A stretch of DNA of 64,000 nt, taken from assembly GCA_040754075.1 (NCBI GenBank), contig JBFMDH010000005.1:124001-188000 (forward strand), in the 5' to 3' direction. The DNA is from Acidobacteriota bacterium (GTDB lineage: Bacteria; Acidobacteriota; Blastocatellia; UBA7656). Shown piece by piece: positions 1-10,200 of this stretch (position 1 is the stretch's first letter; every line of letters begins with the position of its first letter). A program made the position numbers and the translations under genes. Below the pieces are notes generated by a model, which did no database searches, was not told the origin of the DNA, and saw only the letters and a list, made by a program, of their open reading frames with translations.

Positions 1-310
1 GCGCCTGCACATCCAATCCGTAAAACGGCACCGAACTGTTATAGGAACCCGCCTGCAAGCGGGGTTCGACGCGATTATTTTTTGCAATCATCACAAACAC
101 ACGCCCGGTGATTGGTCCCTTATCGATTGCTGTCGGATAGGAAATTTCAAATCGCGCATCGGCTGCCATCGCGCAAACCGAAGCGACTGCGATTATCAAG
201 AGACAAAGCATGGCTTTCGTGACTGCCTGCCCGGTCCATTGCAATTGAGCTTTCATTGGAACATTGCGCGCCACTGAATTGAAACTCTCCGGTCGAATTC
301 GCTGATTCAT
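1..310 (-). CDS. secreted protein, N-terminal part only (possible esterase-like hydrolase)
   Basis: An open frame runs off the left edge of the window. It starts at the ATG at 310-308 and stays open for about 103 codons. A hydrophobic segment around residues 33-50 (LCLLIIAVASVCAMAADA) is preceded by a basic stretch and looks like a signal peptide. The mature part begins ARFEISYP and continues with an ITGRVFVMI and PFYGLDV pattern, which recalls the N-terminal domain of secreted esterases of the enterochelin-esterase type in Acidobacteria and Bacteroidetes. That resemblance is from memory and the catalytic domain lies outside the window. The presence of a secreted coding region is much surer than its function. 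Confidence 0.6.
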   Translation of the reverse strand, partial: MNQRIRPESFNSVARNVPMKAQLQWTGQAVTKAMLCLLIIAVASVCAMAADARFEISYPTAIDKGPITGRVFVMIAKNNRVEPRLQAGSYNSSVPFYGLDVQA

Positions 311-629
311 GTTTCCTCCACAATCGTCAAATTGATTCACTGACAACTCCTGCCAAAATTTTGGCACCCGAAACTCATTGTTTGATTGAACAATTTCCGT
401 TGAGCCTGAAAAAGCCAGGTGACGGCGGAATCATACAACCGATTGAATAGAAAATTGAATGACGATTCTGGAAAATTTCTTATTTGATGCTTAGGGTACA
501 TCATTTGCCTGAGTGAATGCCGGGGTGATTTGTAAAAAATTTAACGCGCAGTTTTGTAGGGAAATTATGCACTCGCCGATTATGAAATTACAGCCGTTGG
601 GCGAGCCTGGTTTGAGAAGGAGATGGATT
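311..629. other. intergenic, no gene seen
   Basis: About 320 bases between the partial gene on the minus strand and a possible tiny gene on the plus strand. Short overlapping frames occur on both strands, but none has a convincing ribosome binding site or protein-like composition. The sequence is AT-rich near 430-560, as expected for promoters of the divergent neighbours. No strong hairpin with a T run was found. Confidence 0.4.
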
Positions 630-734
630 ATGGCGCTCAAGAAAAAAGGAGAGCCGAAAGGGCGTTCAGGCAATCAAGGTTATCAGGAAGGCAATGAAGG
701 ACGTGAACACGAAAAGCCTGCCACACCGCTTTGA
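630..734 (+). CDS. possible 34-residue charged microprotein
   Basis: A short frame begins at the ATG at 630 with AAGGAGA at 618-624, a good Shine-Dalgarno match at normal spacing. The predicted peptide starts MALKKKGEPKGRSGNQGYQE and is almost wholly polar, rich in Lys, Glu, Gly and Asn, with no hydrophobic core. It would be a disordered, soluble small protein. The composition loosely recalls small stress-induced glycine-rich proteins, but no family is recognised. The frame could be chance; the ribosome binding site and biased composition are the only support. Confidence 0.3.
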   Translation: MALKKKGEPKGRSGNQGYQEGNEGREHEKPATPL

Positions 735-885
735 TGCTCGCCAATCAAGGCGGTCACGAAGACACGGCTTTTTCGCTCAGGCAAGCCGGAGCAGTTGAAT
801 AGCATCCATTGAAAAATTGATGCCCGCGAGACACTTAACTTGAGCGATGAAGCCGTGCAATTAACCGCAATCAGAAATGCCTAAA

Positions 886-1836
886 TCATTTTGGGTTTTT
901 CATATCTTCCAACTTACCCGAAAGCCAGTGCATGATGTTTAAAAGAAATTGCGGATTCTTTGCGGCAATTGGCGCATTCATTCCCACCGGCGTGCGATTG
1001 GCTCCCGCGAGTTGCGCCGAAAACATCGCGGCTTCTCCGAAAATCGCAATACGCCCTTTGCCGAATTTCATCGTCGCCCCCTGCAACCAACCCTTTACCG
1101 GAAGGCGCGGCGTGTCGTCATTTACCTGACCGGCTACCGTGGTCAGCACAGACACCACCGATGAACCGAGAATGAGCAGCGGTTGGGCTTCGCCTTCGAT
1201 TTGAAACGCTGAGCCGGTGAAGGTCGCAACCGAATCCACCTTTTCATTCTCATTTCGCCCACGGGTAATCGCGTGTTCTTTCAGTAAGCCATCCGCCAGT
1301 TTAAAAACTATTGGACCCTGCGCTTTTTCATCTACCGCATAACCGTTGCTGAAACGAATGCCGAAAGCTTTTGCCAGGTTTTCCGCAGCCCCCGGAAATG
1401 GCATATGGTCAACGATGAGCAGTAGCGCGCCGCCATCTTTCACCCAATCGCGCACGCTGGCAATCTCCTCATCGGTAAAGGCTGTGGGCGTCGGCAACTT
1501 CCAACTCGATTGATTCTGCTCAGCCAGAGCGTTGGCAATTATCAGTATCTGTCCCTTTTGCAGAGCGGCTTTGCTGAATTTTTCGCGCGACCCCTGTACC
1601 ACATAACCGTCGCGTCGTATGAATTCGGCAAATGGCTGGTAGCGTCCATCCACCGTATGAAAATTGAAGTGGGCTTCATCAAGTAAGATGACCGGACCCC
1701 GACCCGTAGCGTACAGCGGATTCGCTATGGGCGGTTTAAACGCGGGGTCGGCAATTTGTTGCCCATAGCTATTGACGCTTAAAAGCATCGAAATCAATAT
1801 CGTAAACTGCAGCATCATGCGTAGTTTTATTATCAT
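886..1836 (-). CDS. secreted DUF4350 domain protein
   Basis: 316 residues. The start at 1836 has AAGGA just upstream. A signal peptide is visible ([19 protein letters not shown], about residues 9-27). The mature part has the order seen in DUF4350 / glutamine-amidotransferase-fold proteins: [15 protein letters not shown] near residue 48, [10 protein letters not shown] near 97, and [20 protein letters not shown] near 130, where the aspartate and glycine-rich loop resemble class I amidotransferase-like folds that often lack the catalytic cysteine. No enzymatic activity can be assigned. It stands alone, flanked by genes on the other strand. Family assignment is by motif recognition. Confidence 0.7.
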   Translation of the reverse strand: MIIKLRMMLQFTILISMLLSVNSYGQQIADPAFKPPIANPLYATGRGPVILLDEAHFNFHTVDGRYQPFAEFIRRDGYVVQGSREKFSKAALQKGQILIIANALAEQNQSSWKLPTPTAFTDEEIASVRDWVKDGGALLLIVDHMPFPGAAENLAKAFGIRFSNGYAVDEKAQGPIVFKLADGLLKEHAITRGRNENEKVDSVATFTGSAFQIEGEAQPLLILGSSVVSVLTTVAGQVNDDTPRLPVKGWLQGATMKFGKGRIAIFGEAAMFSAQLAGANRTPVGMNAPIAAKNPQFLLNIMHWLSGKLEDMKNPK

Positions 1837-2020
1837 GGAGATTCCTTTGTTCGACGTGTCTGGCTGGATACGTCGCGAGATTTTAGCTTACTTAAACAAC
1901 CGGAATCAAAATTAAAACCGGCGCGGCGAAATGCGCCAGGGCAGGCAAAAATCGTCAATCATACTTTGGCAAAGGTAGAGTTTATTACAGTGGAACCTAA
2001 GTAAGTTGATATTTTTCAGC

Positions 2021-2084
2021 GTTCAGAGTCACGTCTTCAGGCGTGAGAAAAAAGCGATTCACGCATAAATGCGTAACTCTGAAC
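2021..2084. repeat. nested dyads upstream of the MBL-fold gene
   Basis: GTTCAGAGT at 2021-2029 is repeated as its exact reverse complement ACTCTGAAC at 2076-2084. Between them lies a second tight dyad, ACGCAT-AA-ATGCGT, at 2061-2074. The block ends 20 bases before the start codon at 2105, so it would be in the leader RNA or act as a binding site. No known regulator motif is recognised. Confidence 0.45.
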
Positions 2085-2104
2085 CTCAAGAAATTTAGTT
2101 TCCA

Positions 2105-3136
2105 ATGTACTTATCCTCGGATAAAACGGATAAGGCAAATTCACTATGCCGCATATTGCCCAACCTGTGGCATCATAAAAAGGTGAATATTAAGAATCTC
2201 AAAATTTATACGAAGTATGCCCGCCAGCACGGGCGTCGTTATTTTAATCAGCAGGCGCAAGACCGGCGCTTGCCGATTGCGCCCGCGCCTCATACTCCGC
2301 AACTTGAAAACTGGCGCGATGATGAACTGACGGTCGCCTGGATTGGACACGCGACCGTGCTCATTAATTTTTTCGGCACCTGGATTTTGACAGACCCGGT
2401 GATGCGTTCGCATGTCGGCGTCAATCTCGCAGGCTTAACTATCGGGCCGCGTCGTCTGGTGCATCCGGCGCTCTCAGCAAATGAACTCCCGCCGCTTGAT
2501 GCGGTGTTGATTTCGCACGCGCATATGGATCATTGCGATCTCGGCACACTGAAAAAATTGCCGCGCAAAACTCACGTCATCGTTCAACAAGGCAATCGCG
2601 ATTTAGTGAGCAGGTTCGCCAAAGTAAGCGAAATCGGTTGGGGCGAACAGGTGACATTTAAAGATACCGGTGTGGAAGCCATCGAAGTCAATCACTGGGG
2701 GGCGCGGCGACTCACCGACCGGCATCGCGGCTACGGCGGCTTTTTAATTACCAAAGGCGAGCGCGCTATTGTCTTTGGCGGTGACACCGCTTATACGCGG
2801 GCGTTTTCGCGTCTGCGTTACCGAGGGATAAAAATTGAACTTGCCATCTTGCCGATTGGCGCATACAACCCCTATATCTACGCGCATGCGAATCCTGAAC
2901 AAGCCTGGCAGATGCGCCATGAAATGAATGCGAACTATATTTTACCGATGCACCATTCGACCTTTCGCCTGGGACGTGAACCGGTCGGCGAACCGATTCA
3001 CCGTCTGCTTAAAGCGGCGGGCGATGAAGGCTGGCGCGTCTGTTTGACCAAACCCGGCGAGACCTGGAAATTACCGGCTCGCGAGATTCACCTTCCGCTT
3101 CGCGCAAAGACAACCGCTGAACTGGTTGCCGATTGA
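2105..3136 (+). CDS. metallo-beta-lactamase-fold hydrolase, NAPE-PLD/UlaG-like
   Basis: 343 residues. The family signature is clear: an N-terminal WIGHATVLI strand near residue 80, the zinc-binding motif HAHMDH near residue 138, the downstream aspartate in GGDTAYT near 225, and MHHSTFR near 283 supplying a final metal-binding histidine. This pattern is that of the zinc-dependent hydrolases that include N-acyl-phosphatidylethanolamine phospholipase D and UlaG-type lactonases. The substrate here is unknown. There is no signal peptide, so a cytoplasmic enzyme is likely. The start is uncertain: the first ATG has a poor ribosome binding site and an in-frame GTG at 2183 has AAAAAGG directly before it. 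Confidence 0.8.
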   Translation: MYLSSDKTDKANSLCRILPNLWHHKKVNIKNLKIYTKYARQHGRRYFNQQAQDRRLPIAPAPHTPQLENWRDDELTVAWIGHATVLINFFGTWILTDPVMRSHVGVNLAGLTIGPRRLVHPALSANELPPLDAVLISHAHMDHCDLGTLKKLPRKTHVIVQQGNRDLVSRFAKVSEIGWGEQVTFKDTGVEAIEVNHWGARRLTDRHRGYGGFLITKGERAIVFGGDTAYTRAFSRLRYRGIKIELAILPIGAYNPYIYAHANPEQAWQMRHEMNANYILPMHHSTFRLGREPVGEPIHRLLKAAGDEGWRVCLTKPGETWKLPAREIHLPLRAKTTAELVAD

Positions 3137-3672
3137 GCGGAATAAATTTTCCGCAATATAAAAACTCGGATGCTGTATGGATAGCAAACTGAGTGTCTGC
3201 AAATTTTTACACTTTAAAATACAGGATGGTTTATAGATTGAAGCAGTGAATGATTTTCGCCGCCAGGTTCTGCTTGCCTGCCATACAACTCAACGTCTGA
3301 AAAAAACCTCATTGAGGATGTAACACGCTTCCCGGTTTTTTCCGGAGAATTTTAATTCTTTATAGACCTTCACTTACTTCAACTCTGCGAGTTCGAGTTC
3401 GGCTTTGCCGGTTCACAAAAAGTTCAACGGCATATCGGTTGCTAAATACCAATCGCGTAGGACAAAGGTTATTGCAGAAAAACTTGCAATAACTCGACCG
3501 GTTTTTTAATCGGTCACCACTATAAGGGCTGTTTGAAGATTACTGGTTTTAACGTGTTTCATAAAACTGCTGATGTTGAAGAACGGGATTTCTTCACCAT
3601 ATTAAGCGTTTTGGATTATGCGTTAAGTTCAAAAAAGAATCTTCAAACAGCTTGAAAAATAAGGAGAGACCT
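3137..3672. other. long intergenic region with 14-bp inverted repeat
   Basis: About 535 bases with no convincing gene. A perfect 14-bp inverted repeat has arms at 3528-3541 (GCTGTTTGAAGATT) and 3638-3651, so the right arm ends 21 bases before the start codon of the next gene. GACCG/CGGTC at about 3496-3515 could form a small hairpin around a T-rich loop. The rest is AT-rich and looks like promoter and leader sequence. Confidence 0.5.
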
Positions 3673-4107
3673 ATGAAAAAGGCACTGTTATCTATAGCCG
3701 TTCTATTTTTATTAGCAGGCGTTCCATCAACCACTTCAGCTCAAATCGCTTATACCATTGAAGCGACCATTCCCTTCGATTTTACCGTCAAGGATATGAG
3801 ATTTTCTGCGGGCGAATATTCGCTCCGACGAGTCAATACTTATAACCCGCACATCTTAGCTTTGCGTGATGAAAGAGGACACAATTTGATGTTATTCCAC
3901 ACCATCAATGCTCAGCTCCCGGAATATTCCGAAGACACCAAATTGGTTTTCCAACGTGTGGGGAATCGTTACTTCTTATCGCAGATTTTTGAAGAAGGTG
4001 AACGCTTGGGATTAGAGTTAATCAAATCGGATATGCAGAAGAGATTGGAGAGAGAAATTTCTTATGCTTATTCCCGACCGGTCGTCGTAAATGGTTATAT
4101 TCGATAA
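3673..4107 (+). CDS. small secreted protein of a type common in Acidobacteria
   Basis: 144 residues, starting at the ATG at 3673 with AAGGAGA at 3661-3667. An upstream in-frame TTG at 3652 lacks a ribosome binding site. The signal peptide is clear (MKKALLSIAVLFLLAGVPST to TSAQ). The mature part begins with IPFDFTVKDMRFSAGEYSLR. An 'IPFDFTV..F.AGEY' opening recurs in many small secreted proteins of Acidobacteria, by my recollection of the group; their function is unknown. The gene is followed directly by a strong terminator and is probably transcribed alone. An inverted repeat sits just upstream. Confidence 0.75.
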   Translation: MKKALLSIAVLFLLAGVPSTTSAQIAYTIEATIPFDFTVKDMRFSAGEYSLRRVNTYNPHILALRDERGHNLMLFHTINAQLPEYSEDTKLVFQRVGNRYFLSQIFEEGERLGLELIKSDMQKRLEREISYAYSRPVVVNGYIR

Positions 4108-4171
4108 ATACCGGTTTAATAAATTCGACAAATTTACTTTCCTTGTGAAAGCAACTCTGAAATTAAATCCA

Positions 4172-4205
4172 GGGAATCAAGTTTAAAACTTCGATTCCCT
4201 TTTTT
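4172..4205 (+). terminator. rho-independent terminator
   Basis: GGGAATC at 4172-4178 pairs with GATTCCC at 4193-4199, and AAGTTT/AACTT extends the stem inward. A run of six T follows on the plus strand. It ends the small secreted protein gene and separates it from the convergent giant gene. Confidence 0.85.
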
Positions 4206-4274
4206 GTTTATTGAAACCTGTAGCGCTTCGCTTTTTTTCCGTGCTCAACGAAAAACCACAAATCCTCTGTGAAT

Positions 4275-7200
4275 TTAGAAGGTCTGTCCGAAGCGAATAT
4301 GAATCACGCCTTGCGGTTGACGAATCACCATGCCTCCGGCGCTTAGGAAGGTCGAGGGATTCAACAAATAGCCATAATCGATTCCCACGGGACCAATCGG
4401 GGTATTCAACCTTAACCCCAAGCCAATCGTATGTGACATGCCGTTCCATTCAATGTCACTGACGCGGCGGAAAACATTGCCTAAATCGTAAAACGGCACC
4501 AGCCTGAGTTGCGTGGTGAGCGGATAACGCAATTCAAAATTCATCACCACCAAAGCGTTTCCGCCAAGCGGCACCAGCGTCGGCAATTCCTCTTCATTGC
4601 GCGGTTCGAGTATCGCTTGCGGTCCCGCCTGCTCAAATTGAAAGCCGCGCAAAGTGGTTGCGCCGCCGGAAAAGAAGCGCGCGCTGATGGGCAGTTGTCT
4701 GTCGGCATCGGTAATCGCGCCGTTTGCCCCGGTGCCGCGAATGCTGTACGGCGCAGCCAATCCCACGCGCGCCGCAAAAGCCAGCACCGAATCTTTGAGC
4801 AGCGGCGTGCTCACAGGCAGTTGTCTGTAGCGTTGATAGTTGGTGAAAAATTTATTGAACGCTTCGTTGCCGCCCAGGGGTCTTGCCGCCAGCGAATGCT
4901 CGAAACTGATGAGTTGCCCCGAGGTCGGATTAAGCGCCGAGTTGCGCGTGTCGCGCGTTAAGCCTGCCGATAGCTGTCCGAGGCGAACCGCTTGCGCATT
5001 GCGGGCAATTTCATCGACCGGAATATTTTGCACGTTGAATAATTTGGTGCTTTCAAAACTGTAGCGGAAGCGCATTGATGTGAGGTCAGAAAGTTTGCGC
5101 TCAGCCTGAGCGAAAGTCACAAAGCGATTGATGCCAAAACCGGGTCCATTATTGGTGGTCGTGCCGCCGGTCACCAGACGCCTTTGCAAGAAGGTTTGCA
5201 AATTGCTATTGCGATTAAAAAACGCCGAAACCGTGCCGCCCCATTTGCTGCCTAAAACGCGGGGGTCGATATATTGCACCTGCGCCAGTTGTTCGCGGAA
5301 ACTGGCGCGCAATCGAATCGACGCCGAATTGATGCGCCCGAACAAATTCGTATTGGTAAATTGCAACAAGCCGCGCGGTCCCTCATCTGTCGAATATCCC
5401 AAACCATAAACCATCAACAAGGGTTTGGCTTCCGTTACCCGCACATTCACGATTCGCGCGTCGGGGTTTTTGCCGGACATCCCGAGCGGACGAATACTCA
5501 CTTCGCTGAATGCGCCGGTGGCAAATAAATCGCGTTGTGTGCGGCGAATCTTGTCGGGCGTCAACACCTCACCGGGTTTGAAATCAAAGAACCGCCGAAT
5601 CGAATTTTCATGAGTTTTGCTATGCCCGGTGACTTCGATTTCGGCAATCACCGACCGTGTGCCTTCCACGATATTGTATTGGAGCATCACGCGGTCGGCT
5701 TCGACATCCAGAATGGCGTATTGCACGGTGGTTTCCAGAAAGCCTTTCTCGGCATACATCGCCTTGATGCGTTGATTGCTTTGCCGCGCCTCGGTTGGCG
5801 AAAAGGCATCTTCGGCTTTGATGGGCAGATTCTCGCGCAACTCTTCCGCCGTTATCATGGTGTTGCCTTGAAAAGTGATATCCGCCACCGTTGAACGCGC
5901 GCCCTCTTCAACGATGAACACCAGCACCATATCATCGCTGTTCGGTTTGGTATCAATGCGCGAAGTCACACGCGCCGAACGAAATCCTAAATCCGCCAGG
6001 CGCGCGCGAATGGTTTCGCGGTCGCGACGGATGCGGTCATCACTGGTAATGCCGCGCGCCAAGCCGCCAATCAACGGCATATTTTTCAGCAGCGGCACGC
6101 CGCCAAAAAATGCCGCGCTCTTGGATTGCAACGCGCTGCTGACATCGCCGAAACTGATTTCATCCGTGCCTTCGATTTGAATGTCATCCAGGTCATAACG
6201 CGCGCCGGGTTGCACATCATAAATCAGTTTCAAACCCGTCCCGCTGCAATCCGCAGGCTCGCAACGCGAACGCACCGTCGCAAAAAAGTAACCGCGCTCT
6301 TGCAGATAATTTGCCAGGTTTCGTTCACCAAGTCTGGCGAGCGGGCGACTGAAACCAGCGGTTTTAACGGGCAATAATTCGCGCTGCCGTCTGTCGCTGA
6401 GCTTAATCCCTTCGGGAAAATTAATCACCACTTGGGCTTCAGGCTTGGGCGCGCGTTCGATGCGCGGCGGTTCATTCGCAGTGGTTTTGCCCGCGCCATT
6501 GCCTTCGCGATTGAAGCCCAGTGAAAACCGCCGACGACCGCGCACTTCCAATGTGAAATCGCTATTGGTGCGCGCGCCGTTGGTCACGCTGCCGCCCTGT
6601 GTGTAAGACGCCAGCGCCGAAAATTTATTGGTCAGGGTGTATTCAACAATTGCGCTTTGATCCTGTTCGGAACCGACGTTGGTCGAATAGGTGAACGCCA
6701 GATCGCGGGTCAGTTGTTTGCCAAGCGTCAATCGCGCCGCCGGGTTGGTATTCGGTTGCAAAACCGGGTCTATCTGAAACCGGCTCAGCCCCAACAGGGA
6801 TTGCGCGGGCGCTGAAATGAATTCTTCTGAAAGCAAGGATGCCGCCGTGCCCAAACCGGATGCTAGAATCTCTTCGCTTCCCAGTGTGCTCGAATCGGTT
6901 TTGCCGGTCGCTACCAGTGAAAGAATTTCCGAACGCGGCAAATCCGGGTCAGCGCGCAACGTCACTTCCATCGCATCAATCGGGCCCTCAAGTCCAAGAT
7001 AGACGTGATAACCGCTCACGTCGCCTTCGGTTAAAATGTTGACGATAGGCGACGCGCCGCCAATCGGAAAATCGAGCGTGCCGGTGGTGATTTCATAACG
7101 CTGTGAGCGCAACTTGATGGTGCCGCCTTCGATGCTGACGCGCCCGGTCACACTCGGGTCGTCGAGCGTGCCGCCGATTGTTAAGGCTGCTGATGCTACG

Positions 7201-10200
7201 GTGTTGATTTGTTGATTGCGTACCAGCAAGGAACTGGGCGCGTCGACGCGCACATCGAGATTGATGGAAGGGAAAAAAGTATTTGCATTGCCTGCTGTGG
7301 TGCTGCCGCTTCCGAAACTCAAACTGCCGCTGCCGCCGCTTTCGGTTAAACCCGTGAGGTCAAGATTGGTGGTGTATTCGCCTTCGGGAATGGTGACGGT
7401 GCCGCTTAACACCTGGCGGTCAGGATTACCGGTCAAATTAAAATCGCCATTCACGATTGCCTGCGCGCCTTGATACAACACATCCACGTTACTGGCACGC
7501 GCCACAAAGTTCCATTCTTTGGGTTTGAGTTGCGCCAGCGTCATCGACCCATTGGCGCTTAGGGTTCCTTCATTAGCGGTTGCGGTGAAGTTTTCAAGGG
7601 TGACGCGATCACCGGCAAGCGCGATGCGCCCGTTACCGTTTTCAATCGACACCGGCAAATCAATGCCGGTAAACGATAGATTGCTGGCAATGATTTCTCC
7701 CGCGAGGTTCGGCTCACTTGCCGTGCCGGTCAATCGCGCATCAATCTTCAGAGTGCCGCCCACGAATGTATCAGGGTCGAATTGACCGAGAGCGTCGAGA
7801 TTGGCTGTGCCACTCAGTGCAAAGTTGAGCGCGGCGTTTTCTTTCAAACCAATCGTGCCGCCGAGTCTGAGATCAATGCCCTGCCCGCTGATGCGGGTCT
7901 GCGACAGCGCCACCTGCGCGTCACTGAGCGTCACCGCGAGCGGCGTTTGAATGTTGATGGCTCGCTCTTTGACTTGCAGAGCAATGTTATTGAGCGTGAG
8001 GTCGCCGCGAAGTCCATCAACCGTTATCTCATCTTTTTCATTCACCAGAGGTCCGGCGATGTGCAATCGACCATTGACCGTACCGGCAATCGAAGCCGCA
8101 AGGTCGGGAGCGAAAGCCGCGACCGCCGGTTCAAAATTAAAATCCGCGAGATTGGCATCAATCGTAATCGGGCGACCCGGACGACGCAGTTCAATGCTTG
8201 CCGTGAAGGGTTGTGGTTTTCCGGTGATGCCAGTGGTGAGATTGATGTCAACGCGCCCGCCGGGATTGGTTTGCGCCGTGAGACTCAATTGCCCAGCATC
8301 ACGTCCATTGATGGTGACGTTTTGCCCTTCGGCTCTCAACTGAACATTGAGTTCACCAATGTCATCGGTATTGCCATTGGCTTGAAACGTCGCGTTGGCA
8401 ATCCCGGTCACTGTGGTGTTGGTGAGTTCGAGCGAATTGGCAAGCTCACCTAAATCGATATTGCCGGCATTGCCCTGCAATTGATAATCGTTGCTCTTTA
8501 AATCAAGCGTGCCGGTTGCGGTGAGTTGCCCTTGCGCGAGCCGGATTTCGCTGCGTTCAAGTCGCGCGCTGCGTCCATCGAATACGAGATTAGCGGTCGC
8601 AAGCTGCGCGGTCTGTCCTGCAAGCGTGCCATCCAACAGATTGACGGTTGCGGTGCCGGTTGGCGCATCGGGCAGCCCGGTTAAATGGGCTTCGCCGGTA
8701 AGCGCCCCGGAAATAAATTTCTGGTCGGCTGCAAGCCCTGCGGCAGTGGCAAGCGGCGCGACATTTACGCGGTTAAGCGTTGCGTCCAATCGTCCCGCTG
8801 TGGCTTTCTCTGCGCGTGGCGCGGCATAAGTGAATTTCGCGGTGCCGCCATCGGCGACGGCAAGCGTGCCATTTTCAAAAGCAATATCGGTTGGTGAAAC
8901 GCGCACATGCCCTGTGAGGCTGCCAAGCGTTTGTTCGCGCAAACCAACCTCCGCAGCATCGACATCACCTTCAATCACCGGGTCTGCGAGTTTGCCGGTC
9001 ACTCGACCTGAAAAGGTGAATGCGCCTGCAAGACGCGGTTTATAATCGGCTATGGATTTCTGTACATCTTCAATCGAATAGGCGATGGTTTGCAGTTCTT
9101 CGGCATTCGTGGAAGTGAGCGAAAAATTTAAATCCGAATTGCCTTTCGATGAGAGTTGTCCGGTTGCCGTCAGTTGCGAAGCGGGCGTCGCCAGCGTCAG
9201 TTGTTCGACATTGAACGTCCCGCTTTGCGCGTTAATTGAAACATCGCCATTCACCGGAATGGCGTTTGTGGTCTGTGTGGTTTCGCCGGTCAGATGCGCG
9301 GTAATTTGTCCGCTCAACAAATCGAACTGGGTTCCCGGAAAGGTGATGTCGACCTGCGCATTGACATTGCCGGTCAAAGAATCGTCTTTGACTTCAGCGA
9401 GACTGAAAAGCTCACCGGTTTTAACATCAGTGAGCGTAGCGGTCACGCGCGACTCGCCGTTTCCGGCAATCTGCAAACTGGCATCACCGGTCGCTGTGCC
9501 GCCCAAAATGGCGCTGGTGAATTGGCTCAAGGCAAGGGTGCGGTTAGTTGCAGTGAGTTGTCCCCGCGTCTCTCCAACGGTTGCGCCTGAGACCTTGCCG
9601 CCATCGAGAGTGAGTCCGGCAGTGACCTCGAAACCTTCGCCCCGCAAATCGGCGACGACATCGCGCAAGGCAAGCCCTGCGAGTTGTCCTTGTTCAAGGT
9701 CAAGGCGCGTGGCGTTCACCTGTTGCACGCGCGCTTCCGTGCGACCACCCGCAATGGTTGCGCTGATATTTTGCAGAGTGGTTCCCGCAAATTGCGCCTC
9801 GGCAAGAGTGGCTTGCGAAATCGTTGCCTGCTGCGCGTTAGCCTGTGTGCGACCGTTTTCAACGGTGACGCGGATATTGTTTAAGGCAAGCTCTGAGAGT
9901 TGCCCTTGCGATAATTTCACCCCGGAAGCCGTCGCGCGTTGAATGCTGGCTTGCGTTCGCCCGTCAACATATTCGCCGCTGAGCGCCCCGGCTCGCACCT
10001 GCGAGAGTTGATTGGCTTCTACATTGATGGCATCTGCTATGAGTTGATTGCCGGAAAAATTGATGCGTGTGCCATCGCTTTCAACATTGAGGCTCTGAAT
10101 ATTTGCGCCGCGTAGCCGTGTGGTTTCGGCAATCAGTTCGCCGGATGAAAGCGCGCCGTTAATTTTGAACCGCTTGCCTTCACCATTGACGTTGCCCTTG

